A stretch of 64,000 nucleotides of DNA from Paramylibacter kogurei (lineage in GTDB: Bacteria; Pseudomonadota; Alphaproteobacteria; Rhodobacterales; Rhodobacteraceae): assembly GCF_002742285.1 (NCBI RefSeq), contig NZ_MDGM01000003.1:124001-188000 (forward strand). Direction: 5' to 3'. The stretch's first letter is position 1; every line of letters begins with the position of its first letter. The position numbers and the translations under genes were made by a program. The notes under the pieces were generated by a model. It saw only the letters and a list, made by a program, of their open reading frames with translations. It was not told where the DNA came from and did not search any database. This document shows positions 1 to 11,955 of this stretch, piece by piece.

Positions 1-887
1 TCAATTTCATATTTCCCGCGCAGTGCTACGCGCCAAAACGCTTGATAAGGCATCATGATCGCTTGCGCCCCGTAACGCGCCAAATGGAATCGCGCCAAAC
101 GCTGTGCCTCGGCACTTTTGAGGTTTAGGCGTTTCATATCTTCGTCAATTGCATCGCGCAGGACAATCATCGCCGCTTCCATGGCGACCTGTTCAACCTG
201 ATCAAAACTGCTGAGCCGATCGGCGATGAACAATCGCATGGTGTGTTTGTCAAAACGGCGGAGCAGATTTGGCATCACTTCGGATGGGACAAATTGCACG
301 GCGATCCCATGTTCGCGTTTGAACCAGTTCACCAAGTTTGCGAGCAACAAGGGGCCGTGACCCAATTCTTTGGCAAAAATTTCCGCCGCTTCGTCGGTGA
401 AGGGATAATAGTTTGCACGTGTTTCCACAGCCTCGTGAAATTCATCTGATGGCAGGCGCGCCTGATCAAGGCTGGTTAATTTACCCTCTTGCGCCAACAG
501 ATCCTTAAGGTCGGTTAGCCGTTCTTGGGATTCACGATATGCACGGTAAAGCTTTATCACACCATTGGCGGCATTTGGCGCAGCCTCTGCAACCTCAAAC
601 AATTCTTCGGTTCCAGGGAGTTCACCTGCCAGCAATGCATCTGCGAAAACTTCTTTTAATTCGGGGACTGCGCCGCCCGCATCGGTTTTCAATTCTTCAA
701 GATTCAGATCATATTGGCCGCTGAGTTTCAGCAACAATTGCACCGTCAAAGGGCGCTGGTTACGTTCGATCAGGTTCAAATAGCTGGGTGAAATCCCAAT
801 TTCCTTGGCCATTGCCGTTTGGCTCAGCCCCAATGAATTACGCAAGCGGCGAATACGGGGGCCAGCAAAGACCTTTTGTTCGGCCAT
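1..887 (-). CDS. XRE-family regulator with IrrE/DUF2083-like C-terminal part (3' end outside window)
   Basis: Read on the minus strand from the ATG at 887; the frame is open to the window edge, so about 295 residues are visible and the C-terminus is missing. Residues 9-65 form a Cro/CI-type helix-turn-helix (LGLSQTAMAKEIGISPSYLNLIERNQR). The rest resembles the IrrE-like and DUF2083 parts of the short-chain-fatty-acid/acyl-CoA type regulators (ScfR/RamB-like) that control acetate and propionate metabolism. No HExxH zinc-protease motif is visible, so it is probably a sensor rather than a peptidase. In Rhodobacterales such regulators commonly lie beside isocitrate lyase; that neighbour would be outside this window, so the target is inferred. 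It is divergent from the small gene at 1033. Confidence 0.8.
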   Translation of the reverse strand, partial: MAEQKVFAGPRIRRLRNSLGLSQTAMAKEIGISPSYLNLIERNQRPLTVQLLLKLSGQYDLNLEELKTDAGGAVPELKEVFADALLAGELPGTEELFEVAEAAPNAANGVIKLYRAYRESQERLTDLKDLLAQEGKLTSLDQARLPSDEFHEAVETRANYYPFTDEAAEIFAKELGHGPLLLANLVNWFKREHGIAVQFVPSEVMPNLLRRFDKHTMRLFIADRLSSFDQVEQVAMEAAMIVLRDAIDEDMKRLNLKSAEAQRLARFHLARYGAQAIMMPYQAFWRVALRGKYEI

Positions 888-897
888 AACAGAATCC

Positions 898-945
898 TTT
901 TACAGATTTACAAAAATGATTTTTACAATCTTTTACAATATTACA
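898..945. promoter_or_regulatory. TTTACA-rich operator-like array
   Basis: Immediately upstream of the regulator start, TTTACA occurs at 899-904, 907-912, 922-927 and 932-937, with TTACA at 941-945. An inverted copy (TGTAAA) lies at 996-1001. Start-to-start spacings are 8, 15, 10 and about 9 bases. The position between divergent genes suggests autoregulation by the adjacent XRE protein, which is an inference. Confidence 0.45.
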
Positions 946-1032
946 CGAAAAAGGCCATATAAAACATTGTTTTAGTCGCGAGAAGTTGTGATTCGTGTAA
1001 ATCTTGTCACAGAAACCAGAAAGGACGAAGCC

Positions 1033-1248
1033 ATGTCTGCAGAAGTGAAAGAAACACCAGCGGAAAACACCGACCAAACAGATCAAGCCATCCGTATGCT
1101 TGCAAATGATCTCCACCGATTGAACCAATCGGTTGTGCGCGCGGTTGAGGCTGGCGTGTCCGTGGAATTGATCCGTTCATCACGCCACCACAATGGCGAT
1201 GGGAACTGGGGCGATCTGTTGATCCCAGTGATTACCCGCAAAGAATAA
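1033..1248 (+). CDS. Conserved small hypothetical protein, 71 aa
   Basis: Start ATG chosen because AAGGA at 1021-1025 lies 7 bases upstream; longer in-frame starts have no ribosome site. The product is acidic at the N-terminus, followed by an amphipathic stretch (LANDLHRLNQSVVRAVEAGVSVEL) and a His/Gly/Asp/Trp-rich end (RSSRHHNGDGNWGDLLIPVI). No signal peptide or membrane segment is visible. Similar short proteins seem to occur beside this type of regulator in Rhodobacterales, from memory only. It has its own strong terminator, so it is a monocistronic unit. Function unknown. Confidence 0.7.
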   Translation: MSAEVKETPAENTDQTDQAIRMLANDLHRLNQSVVRAVEAGVSVELIRSSRHHNGDGNWGDLLIPVITRKE

Positions 1249-1291
1249 GAATACTTCGGACCGGAATCGGAAACTGTTGTTCGAAGCAATT

Positions 1292-1320
1292 GACCCCAGT
1301 GGAAACGCTGGGGTCTTTTA
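1292..1320 (+). terminator. Intrinsic terminator of the 71-aa gene
   Basis: Perfect 8-bp stem GACCCCAG (1292-1299) / CTGGGGTC (1308-1315) with an 8-base loop, followed by TTTTA. It lies 44 bases after the stop codon. Confidence 0.85.
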
Positions 1321-1330
1321 TTGGTTGTGA

Positions 1331-1750
1331 TCAGATGTTTGCCTTACACATCATTTCAACCTTGTTGATCACGTTGCGAATAACCCCTTCAAAATGCCAC
1401 GCATCAGGAATACGCGAAAGCCAAAGACGTTTACCATCAGCATAGATTAGCAGAGATTTTCTCCCACCCCTAAAATGCTTAATTTTGGTCAAATCAATCG
1501 CATCAACCAAACCGCTTGGTTCATGGATTAAGACCCGCTTGGTGGTAATCACATATATGATCGGTCGAAAAAGATTGTGAATTATCAGCATTGGTGCAAT
1601 GACCAAAGCTGGTGCAAATATCAAAATCATTATTATATCGGACAGAGTGGGAAAAATTCGCCCATCAACCGCGTGCACCACCTGTTCATTATCAATCAGC
1701 GGTATGGTCAACAATTTTTCTTGTATTGGTGTTACGCTCACTGAGCTCAC
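1331..1750 (-). CDS. Small membrane protein, bacterial PH-like
   Basis: 139 aa, GTG start overlapping the folC stop by four bases (GTGA), so it is probably translationally coupled. One or two hydrophobic segments at about residues 37-66 are followed by a soluble part with the pattern YVITTKRVLIHEPSGLVDAIDLTKIK, seen in membrane-bound bacterial pleckstrin-homology (YdbT-like) proteins. That assignment is tentative; the role is unknown. It is the last gene of the accD-folC unit on this strand. Confidence 0.6.
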   Translation of the reverse strand: MSSVSVTPIQEKLLTIPLIDNEQVVHAVDGRIFPTLSDIIMILIFAPALVIAPMLIIHNLFRPIIYVITTKRVLIHEPSGLVDAIDLTKIKHFRGGRKSLLIYADGKRLWLSRIPDAWHFEGVIRNVINKVEMMCKANI

Positions 1751-3021
1751 CCGTTTTCACGCAACACGCCACCCGCAAGATATAGCGAGCCACAGATCAA
1801 TATACGTGCGGCTGGGTCTTTGGCGGTGATATCTTTCACGGCTGATAAAACATCGTCTGCAACGACTGCGTCAAATTCCGCATCCTTGGCGGCCTTAACT
1901 GTTTCTTCGGCGCTGAGCGTTGCTGCTTCGCCTGGGATTGAAACGCCGTGCAAGCTTTCAGATATTTCCGCCAAGGGGCGTAGGTATCCTGCGATATCTT
2001 TGGTGTTCAACATGCCAACAATTAGGTGCAATGGGCGTTTGGGCAATCGACCCAATGCTTCTGCCAGCGCCAATCCCGCCGCTGCGTTATGTCCGCCATC
2101 CAGCCATAAATCCGCATCCGCCGCCGCATCAACCAACGGACCTGTGCGCAGTTTTTGCATCCGCGCGGGCCATACGGCATTTATCATCGCCGCCTCGCAA
2201 GCATCGCCGTCTTTTCCAAGCAATCGTAATGCAGCAATCGCAATCCCTGCGTTCATCACCTGATGCGCACCGATTAATGCGGGCATGGGAAGATCGAGCA
2301 ATCCATATTCATCTTGAAAAATCAGACGACCGTTTTCTTCCCATACATGCCAATGTTGGCCGTGAATTTTCAGGGTCGCGCCAACCTTGGCCGCCGTGGC
2401 TTCGATCACCTCGAGCGCTTCGTCGGGTTGGGGGCCAACCACGCCAAAACAATTGCGTTTCAGGATACCAGCCTTTTCGCCCGCAATCGCGGCCAGCGTG
2501 TTCCCTAGATATTGCTCATGATCCATGGACACCGGCGTGATGATCGCCATTTCAGGTGTATCAATCACGTTGGTCGCATCAAGACGCCCGCCCAATCCAA
2601 CCTCTAGCAACGTGTAATCCGCTGGCGTGCGGGAAAATGCCAAAAACGCAGCACAGGTTGTGATTTCGAAATAGGTGATTGGCACACCGCCATTTTTCAA
2701 TTCACATTCGGCCAACATTTCCGACAGGGCAGTTTCCGAAATCAATTCACCCGCAAGACGAATACGCTCATGAAATCGCGCAAGATGTGGCGAGGTATAT
2801 GCATGAACAGAATGTCCCGCGCCCTCTAACCCCGCGCGTAACATTGCTTGGGTTGAACCCTTGCCATTTGTTCCTGCGATATGAATAACGGGTGGGATAT
2901 CATTTTCAGGATTGCCCAGCGCATCAAGCAATCGATGCATCCGATCAAGTGTCAGATCAATGATTTTGGGATGCAGCGACATCAACCGTTCAAGGATGAC
3001 ATCGCTTTTGTCGGTGGTCAC
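1747..3021 (-). CDS. folC: Bifunctional folylpolyglutamate synthase / dihydrofolate synthase
   Basis: 424 aa. It adds glutamate to dihydropteroate and to reduced folates using ATP, in the cytoplasm. The Mur-ligase-type P-loop GTNGKGST is at residues 50-57; the central domain holds SMDHEQYLG and the C-terminal domain LDGGHNAAAG. Length is normal for the family. GTG start (3021-3019) overlaps the accD stop by four bases; accD followed by folC is a widespread proteobacterial order. It overlaps the PH-like gene downstream in the same way. Confidence 0.95.
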   Translation of the reverse strand: MTTDKSDVILERLMSLHPKIIDLTLDRMHRLLDALGNPENDIPPVIHIAGTNGKGSTQAMLRAGLEGAGHSVHAYTSPHLARFHERIRLAGELISETALSEMLAECELKNGGVPITYFEITTCAAFLAFSRTPADYTLLEVGLGGRLDATNVIDTPEMAIITPVSMDHEQYLGNTLAAIAGEKAGILKRNCFGVVGPQPDEALEVIEATAAKVGATLKIHGQHWHVWEENGRLIFQDEYGLLDLPMPALIGAHQVMNAGIAIAALRLLGKDGDACEAAMINAVWPARMQKLRTGPLVDAAADADLWLDGGHNAAAGLALAEALGRLPKRPLHLIVGMLNTKDIAGYLRPLAEISESLHGVSIPGEAATLSAEETVKAAKDAEFDAVVADDVLSAVKDITAKDPAARILICGSLYLAGGVLRENG

Positions 3022-3944
3022 TTTTTGGCAACCTCGGATTTTTTGGTTTTATCTTCGATCTTTGCCGGTGGTTCCAAATCGGCGGCAATCGCTGGGGGCA
3101 GTTTCATCAACATCCGCACAATCGAAATCAATTCATCGCGCATATCTTGGCGTTTGGTCACACGATCAAGCATCCCGTGATCCAAAAGATATTCGGCACG
3201 CTGAAAACCTTCGGGCAATTTTTCACGAATGGTTTGTTCGATCACACGCGCCCCCGCAAAACCGATCAATGCGTTTGGCTCGGCAATATGTACATCGCCC
3301 AACATCGCGTATGATGCGGTCACACCACCCGTGGTTGGATGCGTGAGCACAACGATGAATGGCAGGTTTTTCTCTTTCAACATTTGCAACGCAACGGTTG
3401 TGCGCGGCATTTGCATCAGGGATAAAATCCCCTCTTGCATACGCGCACCACCAGCCGCGGAAAACAGGATCAGCGGGCATTTCATATTCACCGCATGTTC
3501 ACAGGCCGCAATAATCGCATTGCCCACGGCCATGCCCATGGAGCCGCCCATAAATCCAAAATCCTGCGCCGCCATAACAACCTTGGTTCGGCCCAAATCA
3601 CCGTAACCCAGCAACATCGCATCTTTTTCCCCAGTTTTTTTCTGGGCGGCTTTCAAGCGATCTGGATATTTTTTCTGATCGCGAAATTTCAGCGGGTCGG
3701 CAATTGGCGCTTTGGCTTCAAATTCGGCAAATGTTCCACCATCAAACAAGCTGGCAAATCGTTCGCGCGGCGTAATGTTCATGTGGTGCCCACAATTCAC
3801 ACATACGTTCAAATTGTCTGCCAATTCTCTGTGAAATAGCATCGTGGAACATTCGTCGCATTTCGTCCATAAATTATCCGGTGTTTCGCGGCGCGAAAAC
3901 AAAGAGTTAATTTTGGGTCTGACGTAGTTGGAAATCCAGTTCAT
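3018..3944 (-). CDS. accD: Acetyl-CoA carboxylase carboxyltransferase subunit beta
   Basis: 308 aa, ATG start. With AccA it transfers the carboxyl group from biotin carrier protein to acetyl-CoA, giving malonyl-CoA for fatty-acid synthesis. The N-terminal zinc ribbon is intact: C29-x2-C32 and C48-x2-C51. The crotonase-like core contains the oxyanion-hole glycines in SAAGGARMQEG and PTTGGVTASYAMLGD. The C-terminal tail is lysine-rich (EDKTKKSEVAKK). First gene of an accD-folC-membrane protein operon with four-base overlaps. Confidence 0.96.
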   Translation of the reverse strand: MNWISNYVRPKINSLFSRRETPDNLWTKCDECSTMLFHRELADNLNVCVNCGHHMNITPRERFASLFDGGTFAEFEAKAPIADPLKFRDQKKYPDRLKAAQKKTGEKDAMLLGYGDLGRTKVVMAAQDFGFMGGSMGMAVGNAIIAACEHAVNMKCPLILFSAAGGARMQEGILSLMQMPRTTVALQMLKEKNLPFIVVLTHPTTGGVTASYAMLGDVHIAEPNALIGFAGARVIEQTIREKLPEGFQRAEYLLDHGMLDRVTKRQDMRDELISIVRMLMKLPPAIAADLEPPAKIEDKTKKSEVAKK

Positions 3945-4008
3945 ATTTACGCTCTGTCGCCTGTATTAATGTTTCTTTGCTTTTAACTTTGCCCGCGATG
4001 GATTGCAA

Positions 4009-4926
4009 TCAATAGCGATACCAGCGTTGTGCAGCCAAAAAATAGATCAAGACAATAAACGCAGTGAACCCCACCTGTGACATCAACAATGGGCGCATTT
4101 GTTCGACATTCCCCAAATCAATGGGTGAAACATAAAGAGAAAGACCGCTCATGTATCCTTTGGTGGCAACAATACACATGCCCATGAAATTATTAGCAAA
4201 GTGCACACCAATTGCGGCACCTAGATTCCCCGTGCGCATGGTCATATCCGCCGCCAATACACCAATTAAAAACGTTTGCACAACAACCAGCCATGCGTTC
4301 GAACCAAAAGTGGCGGGTTGATAATGGCCAAGTGCGAATACGAGTGATGGTAAAATCATCCAAACGGCAAAATGATCAAAGCGAACAGCAAGCTGTTGCT
4401 GGATATAACCGCGAAAAACCAACTCTTCTGCGCTGACTTGCATCAAGATTAATGGAATCGCGATGGGCAGCCACGACAACCAAATATCATAGCTCAGGTT
4501 CGCTTCTGGCAATAAATCGCTTGGTTCCAGCAATCCTGAACCCACAAAAAATACTATTACCGCGAGTATGCCCAACACAAAATTGCGCAAAAACGATTTC
4601 GCATTTCCACCAAGTAATGTGAAAACACTGCGCCGATGAAACAAAAATAACATGATAATAATTGCGACAATCCAACCACCAAAGGTGGTTAAAACAGTGA
4701 TTACCATCTTGGGTGTGGTGAATTTTAATTCTGTCGTCATTTTCAAAAATTCATCGGAGCTCATGAATTGTCCCGCCACAACAAAAATGACCGCAGTGAT
4801 CAATTGCAACACAACAAATCCCAACACCAAAACCGCAACAATGCGCCATATTTCGTTTCGCTGTTTTGCAGGGGATAAAAAGGATGCTTTGTTACGGCTG
4901 GCCGGGGATTGCTCGGAAATGTGCAT
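4009..4926 (-). CDS. CPBP family intramembrane glutamic endopeptidase
   Basis: 305 aa with about eight hydrophobic segments. The CAAX-protease/bacteriocin-processing (Abi) motifs are complete: EExxxR at E167/E168...R172, a histidine at H201 (FALGHYQ) and HxxxN at H242-N246. Members cleave prenylated or small peptide substrates inside the membrane; the substrate here is unknown. It stands alone between accD and a divergent lipoprotein gene. Confidence 0.85.
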   Translation of the reverse strand: MHISEQSPASRNKASFLSPAKQRNEIWRIVAVLVLGFVVLQLITAVIFVVAGQFMSSDEFLKMTTELKFTTPKMVITVLTTFGGWIVAIIIMLFLFHRRSVFTLLGGNAKSFLRNFVLGILAVIVFFVGSGLLEPSDLLPEANLSYDIWLSWLPIAIPLILMQVSAEELVFRGYIQQQLAVRFDHFAVWMILPSLVFALGHYQPATFGSNAWLVVVQTFLIGVLAADMTMRTGNLGAAIGVHFANNFMGMCIVATKGYMSGLSLYVSPIDLGNVEQMRPLLMSQVGFTAFIVLIYFLAAQRWYRY

Positions 4927-5062
4927 ATTTTCGCCTATTGATACGGTGTTTCAACATAACAAAGGGTGTCGGGGCTTGCTAGTATGGAACAAGTTCACTA
5001 ACACCTTGGCCTTAATTGTGGCAGAAAGACAACGGCAATTTTATTGCTGGTAGGGGACGAAA

Positions 5063-5647
5063 TTGCGCATATATATGTCTATTCTGGTGGCGATACTTTT
5101 TGGTATAAGCGCCTGTTCAACGTCCATCCCTTCGGACGTGGATGCAAATCAATATGCATCCCACGGCGGCAATCAACCAGAGGGCGATTTTGATCTTGCC
5201 ATCCCAGATGGATATTGCTTCAGCACAAAACACAGCGTGCGCACATCCGATACCACAGTTGTGCTGCTCCATAGCTGTAACGCCAAAGCAAAGATGGGGT
5301 TTTATTCTGTATCCGCGTTAAAAACAGAATCAGAAATTTATCCCAAAGAGTTCCAGCAATATTTTCAAACACCCCAAGGTCGCCAAAGCTTGGGCATTCC
5401 TGCGAACACAAATGTTGCAAAAATTACAGGAACCAAGACCCGAAACGGGATTTTTTATGTTGAGGTGTTGAATGCTGGATCACCAGAAATTCCGTTGACT
5501 GCCCCCAAAACTTGGCGTGGATTTTTCACCAAAGACGGGCGTTTGTTTTCAATCACCTTTCATCCGCTCGCCGATCAAAAAATTAGCTCTGAGCAAAGTT
5601 TCAGCGCATTGCAACGTTATGCGGTCAAATTGAAAAACGCGCACTGA
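5063..5647 (+). CDS. Predicted outer-membrane or periplasmic lipoprotein
   Basis: 194 aa. TTG start at 5063 preferred over ATG 5075: AGGGGA (5052-5057) lies 5 bases before TTG, and only the longer form gives a charged signal-peptide N-terminus (MRIYMS) before the hydrophobic core. Lipobox ISAC places the lipidated cysteine at residue 18. The mature domain is mixed alpha/beta with no recognised family; it contains the pattern NAGSPEIPLTAPKTWRGFF. Function unknown. Confidence 0.65.
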   Translation: MRIYMSILVAILFGISACSTSIPSDVDANQYASHGGNQPEGDFDLAIPDGYCFSTKHSVRTSDTTVVLLHSCNAKAKMGFYSVSALKTESEIYPKEFQQYFQTPQGRQSLGIPANTNVAKITGTKTRNGIFYVEVLNAGSPEIPLTAPKTWRGFFTKDGRLFSITFHPLADQKISSEQSFSALQRYAVKLKNAH

Positions 5648-5703
5648 TATCATTTTGCCAAGCGTTGATACAATCTTAAATTGTTTGGACCAAAAGCTGG
5701 TAT

Positions 5704-6534
5704 ATGCCAAATCAGTATATATATCCTTTTCAATCGTCCTTTCGTGAATATCAGAGCAATATGTTTTCCAACCTGAATACCATGTTTCGCCAATTGCAAT
5801 TGCGGATCAGCCAATTCATTTGGCGCCGCAAGCTGCGCTATGCGACCAGGTTCAAAACAAACGACATTCAGGATATCCAACGCAGGTTACGCCGCATCGC
5901 GTTTGAGCGATCCAAAATGAATGCGGATGCGGTTGAACAAATTTCAACAACATTGGCCGATCAAATTTCACTAAATGCACCCAACAAAACCGATTGGTGC
6001 AAGCGCCCAAAAGCTTGGTCGGTTACACAATCAACCCTTCCTGCAAGCGCGTCGGGTTCACCGCAAAAAATTTGCAGCTCTGTCATTTTGTTTCACGACT
6101 GTCCGTTGGGCAATATCCAAATTGAACAAACAAAATCATCTCATCAAGATACCACCGCGAATTTTGATCTGTCGATTAAAGTGGGCAAATTCGAGGGGTC
6201 ATATTTATCGTTGGTTGTAACATTGCCAAATGATGCGATTATTGATTTGTCTCACAATCACATATTGCAGTCGAACCTGTTGGTTGATTGTGAGCCATCA
6301 ATGGATATTTACGCGCGTTTAAATCTGAAATCCAAATCAGGAACGCAACAAATTATCCGCACTTTTGAGCCAACGGATATTAGCCGTGTGGTGAATTTTG
6401 ATTTGCAGGGCCATGTCACGCGGGATCGTATTATCGACAAATCATGGATTGATGTCAGCTTTGATAATCCTGAAAACCAATCCATTATTTTGCATGATCT
6501 AACATGTTTTCGCCGGCGACGCGCTGCAATTTGA
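5704..6534 (+). CDS. DUF6478-like hypothetical protein
   Basis: 276 aa from ATG 5704; an internal ATG at 5761 is possible and neither has a clear ribosome site. Residues about 30-65 are strongly basic and helical (QFIWRRKLRY, RRLRRIAFERSK). The rest looks beta-rich, with W/RP, FHDCPLGN, FEGSYLSLVVTLP and IYARLNLKSK patterns that I associate with the DUF6478 family of Rhodobacterales (recalled, not searched). No signal peptide or membrane span. It ends with an Arg-rich tail (CFRRRRAAI). No function is known. Confidence 0.65.
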   Translation: MPNQYIYPFQSSFREYQSNMFSNLNTMFRQLQLRISQFIWRRKLRYATRFKTNDIQDIQRRLRRIAFERSKMNADAVEQISTTLADQISLNAPNKTDWCKRPKAWSVTQSTLPASASGSPQKICSSVILFHDCPLGNIQIEQTKSSHQDTTANFDLSIKVGKFEGSYLSLVVTLPNDAIIDLSHNHILQSNLLVDCEPSMDIYARLNLKSKSGTQQIIRTFEPTDISRVVNFDLQGHVTRDRIIDKSWIDVSFDNPENQSIILHDLTCFRRRRAAI

Positions 6535-6547
6535 CGTTGCGTTTTAA

Positions 6548-9594
<3,047 letters not shown>

Positions 9595-9651
9595 GTAGAA
9601 CCTATATATGTATCGCAACGCCCATCGTGGGGCATTTCAAAAGGCAATGCA

Positions 9652-10395
9652 ATGGCTGTAAACACAACAATCGACCCTGATGAAGTTGCGAAATTCGAAG
9701 CAATGGCCGCCGAATGGTGGGACACCGAGGGGAAATTTAAACCGTTGCACATGTTGAATCCAACGCGGCTGGATTACATCGTCGATCAAATCTGTGCCGA
9801 ATTTGATCGCGATCCAACACAGCCAAAACCGTTTGATGGTTTGCGATTGCTGGATATCGGTTGTGGCGGTGGACTGTTATCCGAACCCATGGCACGCCTT
9901 GGCGCCACGGTGGTTGGCGCAGATGCAGCGGCGGGTAATATTCCCGTGGCTCAAATTCACGCAGAACAATCAGGGCTCAAAATTGATTATCGCAATTGCA
10001 CGGCTGAATCGCTCGCCGCTGATGGCGAAAAATTTGATATCGTTTTGAATATGGAGGTCGTTGAACACGTGGCCGATCCACTGGCATATCTGACGGCCTG
10101 TCAGCAATTGTTGAAATCAAATGGGTTGATGATTTGTTCAACCATCAACCGCAATCCAAAATCGTTTTTGATGACGATCATTGGTGCAGAATACATCATG
10201 CGCTGGCTGCCAAAGGGCACGCATGAATATGACAAGTTCATTACACCAGATGAATTGGTATCGCTGATTACCAATGCGGGTTTGCAAAACGTTGATCGCA
10301 AGGGGTTTGTATTCAATCCGCTGACATGGGGTTGGTCGATTTCTGATCGTGATTTATCGGTGAACTACGTCACCGCGAGCGTTAAGGCGGGTTAA
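9652..10395 (+). CDS. ubiG: Ubiquinone biosynthesis O-methyltransferase
   Basis: 247 aa from ATG 9652, with AAGG at 9641-9644 seven bases upstream. It carries out both SAM-dependent O-methylations in ubiquinone synthesis. The SAM motif LLDIGCGGG is at 66-74; the N-terminal [23 protein letters not shown] block is diagnostic for UbiG. The stop overlaps the MarR stop on the other strand. Confidence 0.95.
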   Translation: MAVNTTIDPDEVAKFEAMAAEWWDTEGKFKPLHMLNPTRLDYIVDQICAEFDRDPTQPKPFDGLRLLDIGCGGGLLSEPMARLGATVVGADAAAGNIPVAQIHAEQSGLKIDYRNCTAESLAADGEKFDIVLNMEVVEHVADPLAYLTACQQLLKSNGLMICSTINRNPKSFLMTIIGAEYIMRWLPKGTHEYDKFITPDELVSLITNAGLQNVDRKGFVFNPLTWGWSISDRDLSVNYVTASVKAG

Positions 10396-10832
10396 TCCAG
10401 CGCGCTGCGCAGATCACGCAAAAATGGTAGTGCTGCACGCACTTTTTCGTGCCCAACCTCGTTCATCACCTTATCAAACACAGGGCGCACAGCGCGTATT
10501 GCATCAAGTCGTGCAAGCAACCCCGCATCGGATATCGCAACACGTTTGCGCCGCGCATCATCCCAATCAGGGCGCACGTGGATATGCCCGTAATTTTCCA
10601 ATTTGGTCAGCGTGTTTGTCATCGCGCCTTTGGTCAAATGTAAAACCCGCGCCAATTGCGCAGGTGATTTTTCGCTCGATTGATTGGCCAAAAAATTCAA
10701 TACCGTAAAATGCGACAGCTCCATCCCCTTGGGCAGCGCTTTGGACAATCGCGCGCGCATCATTTGTTCAGCCATCAAAATTTCAGAAAATAGCGCGATG
10801 GCAATGGGGTCGGCTTCGGATGGATCAGACAT
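10392..10832 (-). CDS. MarR family transcriptional regulator
   Basis: 146 aa from ATG 10832, which overlaps the end of the upstream amidase gene by eight bases; a more upstream ATG (10859) is possible. Winged-helix DNA-binding segment at about 55-105: [29 protein letters not shown] followed by the wing [18 protein letters not shown]. Last gene of grxC-amidase-marR, so it may regulate that unit. Ligand unknown. Confidence 0.85.
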   Translation of the reverse strand: MSDPSEADPIAIALFSEILMAEQMMRARLSKALPKGMELSHFTVLNFLANQSSEKSPAQLARVLHLTKGAMTNTLTKLENYGHIHVRPDWDDARRKRVAISDAGLLARLDAIRAVRPVFDKVMNEVGHEKVRAALPFLRDLRSALD

Positions 10833-11661
10833 TTTTTGGTTTCTTATACTCGCGATCATGTTGCAATGCGGGGATGCGTTGACGCGCCTTTTCTACCAAA
10901 GTCAGGTCTAAATCCAAAACACTAATCCCTTGTGATACACCCGCATCCAACAAAACTTGCCCCCAAGGATCAATCACCATCGAATGACCATAGGTATTTC
11001 GCACTTTTGCGGTTTGTGTTGGATGCGTTCCCGTTTGACAGGGTGCAACAATGAAACAGCCTGTTTCAATTGCACGCGCACGCAACAAAACTTGTAAATG
11101 ATCCGCGCCAGTTTGTTGCGTAAATGCGGATGGCACAAAAATAATCTGTGCTCCCGCCTGTGCCAAATCGCGATACAATTGGGGGAAACGGATATCGTAA
11201 CAAATTGACAACCCCACAGTGCCAAAATCAGTTTGTGTAACAACTGCGCGATCACCTGGCTGATATCCACTGCTTTCGGCATAGGATTCAGTGTCGGAAA
11301 TCATCGCATCAAACATATGAATTTTATCATAGGTTGCGGCGATCTCCCCCGTTGGGTTGATCAGAAAACTACGGTTTAAAAATCGTCCATTCGAACCACC
11401 CAAAAGCGCCAAAGACCCAATTAATACCCAGACCTCTAAATTCTTTGCCTGTGCACAAATTGCGCGAAGCGTGATATCGTTCTCTTGGGTTTGCAACGTG
11501 ATGGATTGATGGGCGCGATCGCCCGAAACAATATTTGTCACCTCTGGTGTGACAATAAATTCTGCGCCGTCCAACGCCGCCTTTTCGATCAAATCTTGGG
11601 TAGTTTGCAAATTTGCTTTGGGGTTATCCGAACTGTTTAGTTGAACAACCCCGATACGCAT
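10825..11661 (-). CDS. Carbon-nitrogen hydrolase (Nit/omega-amidase-like)
   Basis: 278 aa. The nitrilase-superfamily triad is present: E40 (TPEV), K113 (YDKIHMFD) and C154 (GLSICYDIRFP). It resembles Nit1/Nit2-type amidases that hydrolyse deaminated glutathione or alpha-ketoglutaramate; being directly downstream of glutaredoxin supports a glutathione-repair role (inference). Its ATG shares one base with the grxC stop (TAATG). Confidence 0.88.
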   Translation of the reverse strand: MRIGVVQLNSSDNPKANLQTTQDLIEKAALDGAEFIVTPEVTNIVSGDRAHQSITLQTQENDITLRAICAQAKNLEVWVLIGSLALLGGSNGRFLNRSFLINPTGEIAATYDKIHMFDAMISDTESYAESSGYQPGDRAVVTQTDFGTVGLSICYDIRFPQLYRDLAQAGAQIIFVPSAFTQQTGADHLQVLLRARAIETGCFIVAPCQTGTHPTQTAKVRNTYGHSMVIDPWGQVLLDAGVSQGISVLDLDLTLVEKARQRIPALQHDREYKKPKNV

Positions 11662-11918
11662 TATGCGGACAACAACGCGTCAAGCTTTCCTGCGCGTTCC
11701 AGCATGTGTAAATCATCCGATCCGCCCACATGCAAATCATCAATAAATATTTGTGGTACTGTACGTCCACCGTTGGAACGTTGCATCATTTCCGCACGTT
11801 TTTCAGGGTTTGAATGCACATTAATTTCTGTGAAATTCACACCCTTGTTGGATAACAAGTTTTTCGCAGCGGTGCAAAATCCGCACAGATTACCCGTATA
11901 AATTACAACGTTTTTCAT
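11661..11918 (-). CDS. grxC: Glutaredoxin 3
   Basis: 85 aa, typical monothiol-reductase length. Dithiol active site C12-G-F-C15, where CPYC is the common form; glutathione-binding TVPQIF and GG-DD motifs follow. Reduces disulfides and glutathionylated proteins in the cytoplasm. First gene of a tight grxC-amidase-marR unit. Confidence 0.92.
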   Translation of the reverse strand: MKNVVIYTGNLCGFCTAAKNLLSNKGVNFTEINVHSNPEKRAEMMQRSNGGRTVPQIFIDDLHVGGSDDLHMLERAGKLDALLSA

Positions 11919-11955
11919 AAAGACTACTCCAATGTTTCATCACGAATATAATCTT

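Noticed and set aside
1920-2540. 206-codon frame opposite folC
   Set aside because: Shadow of a clear folC gene; no ribosome site and no coherent protein features.
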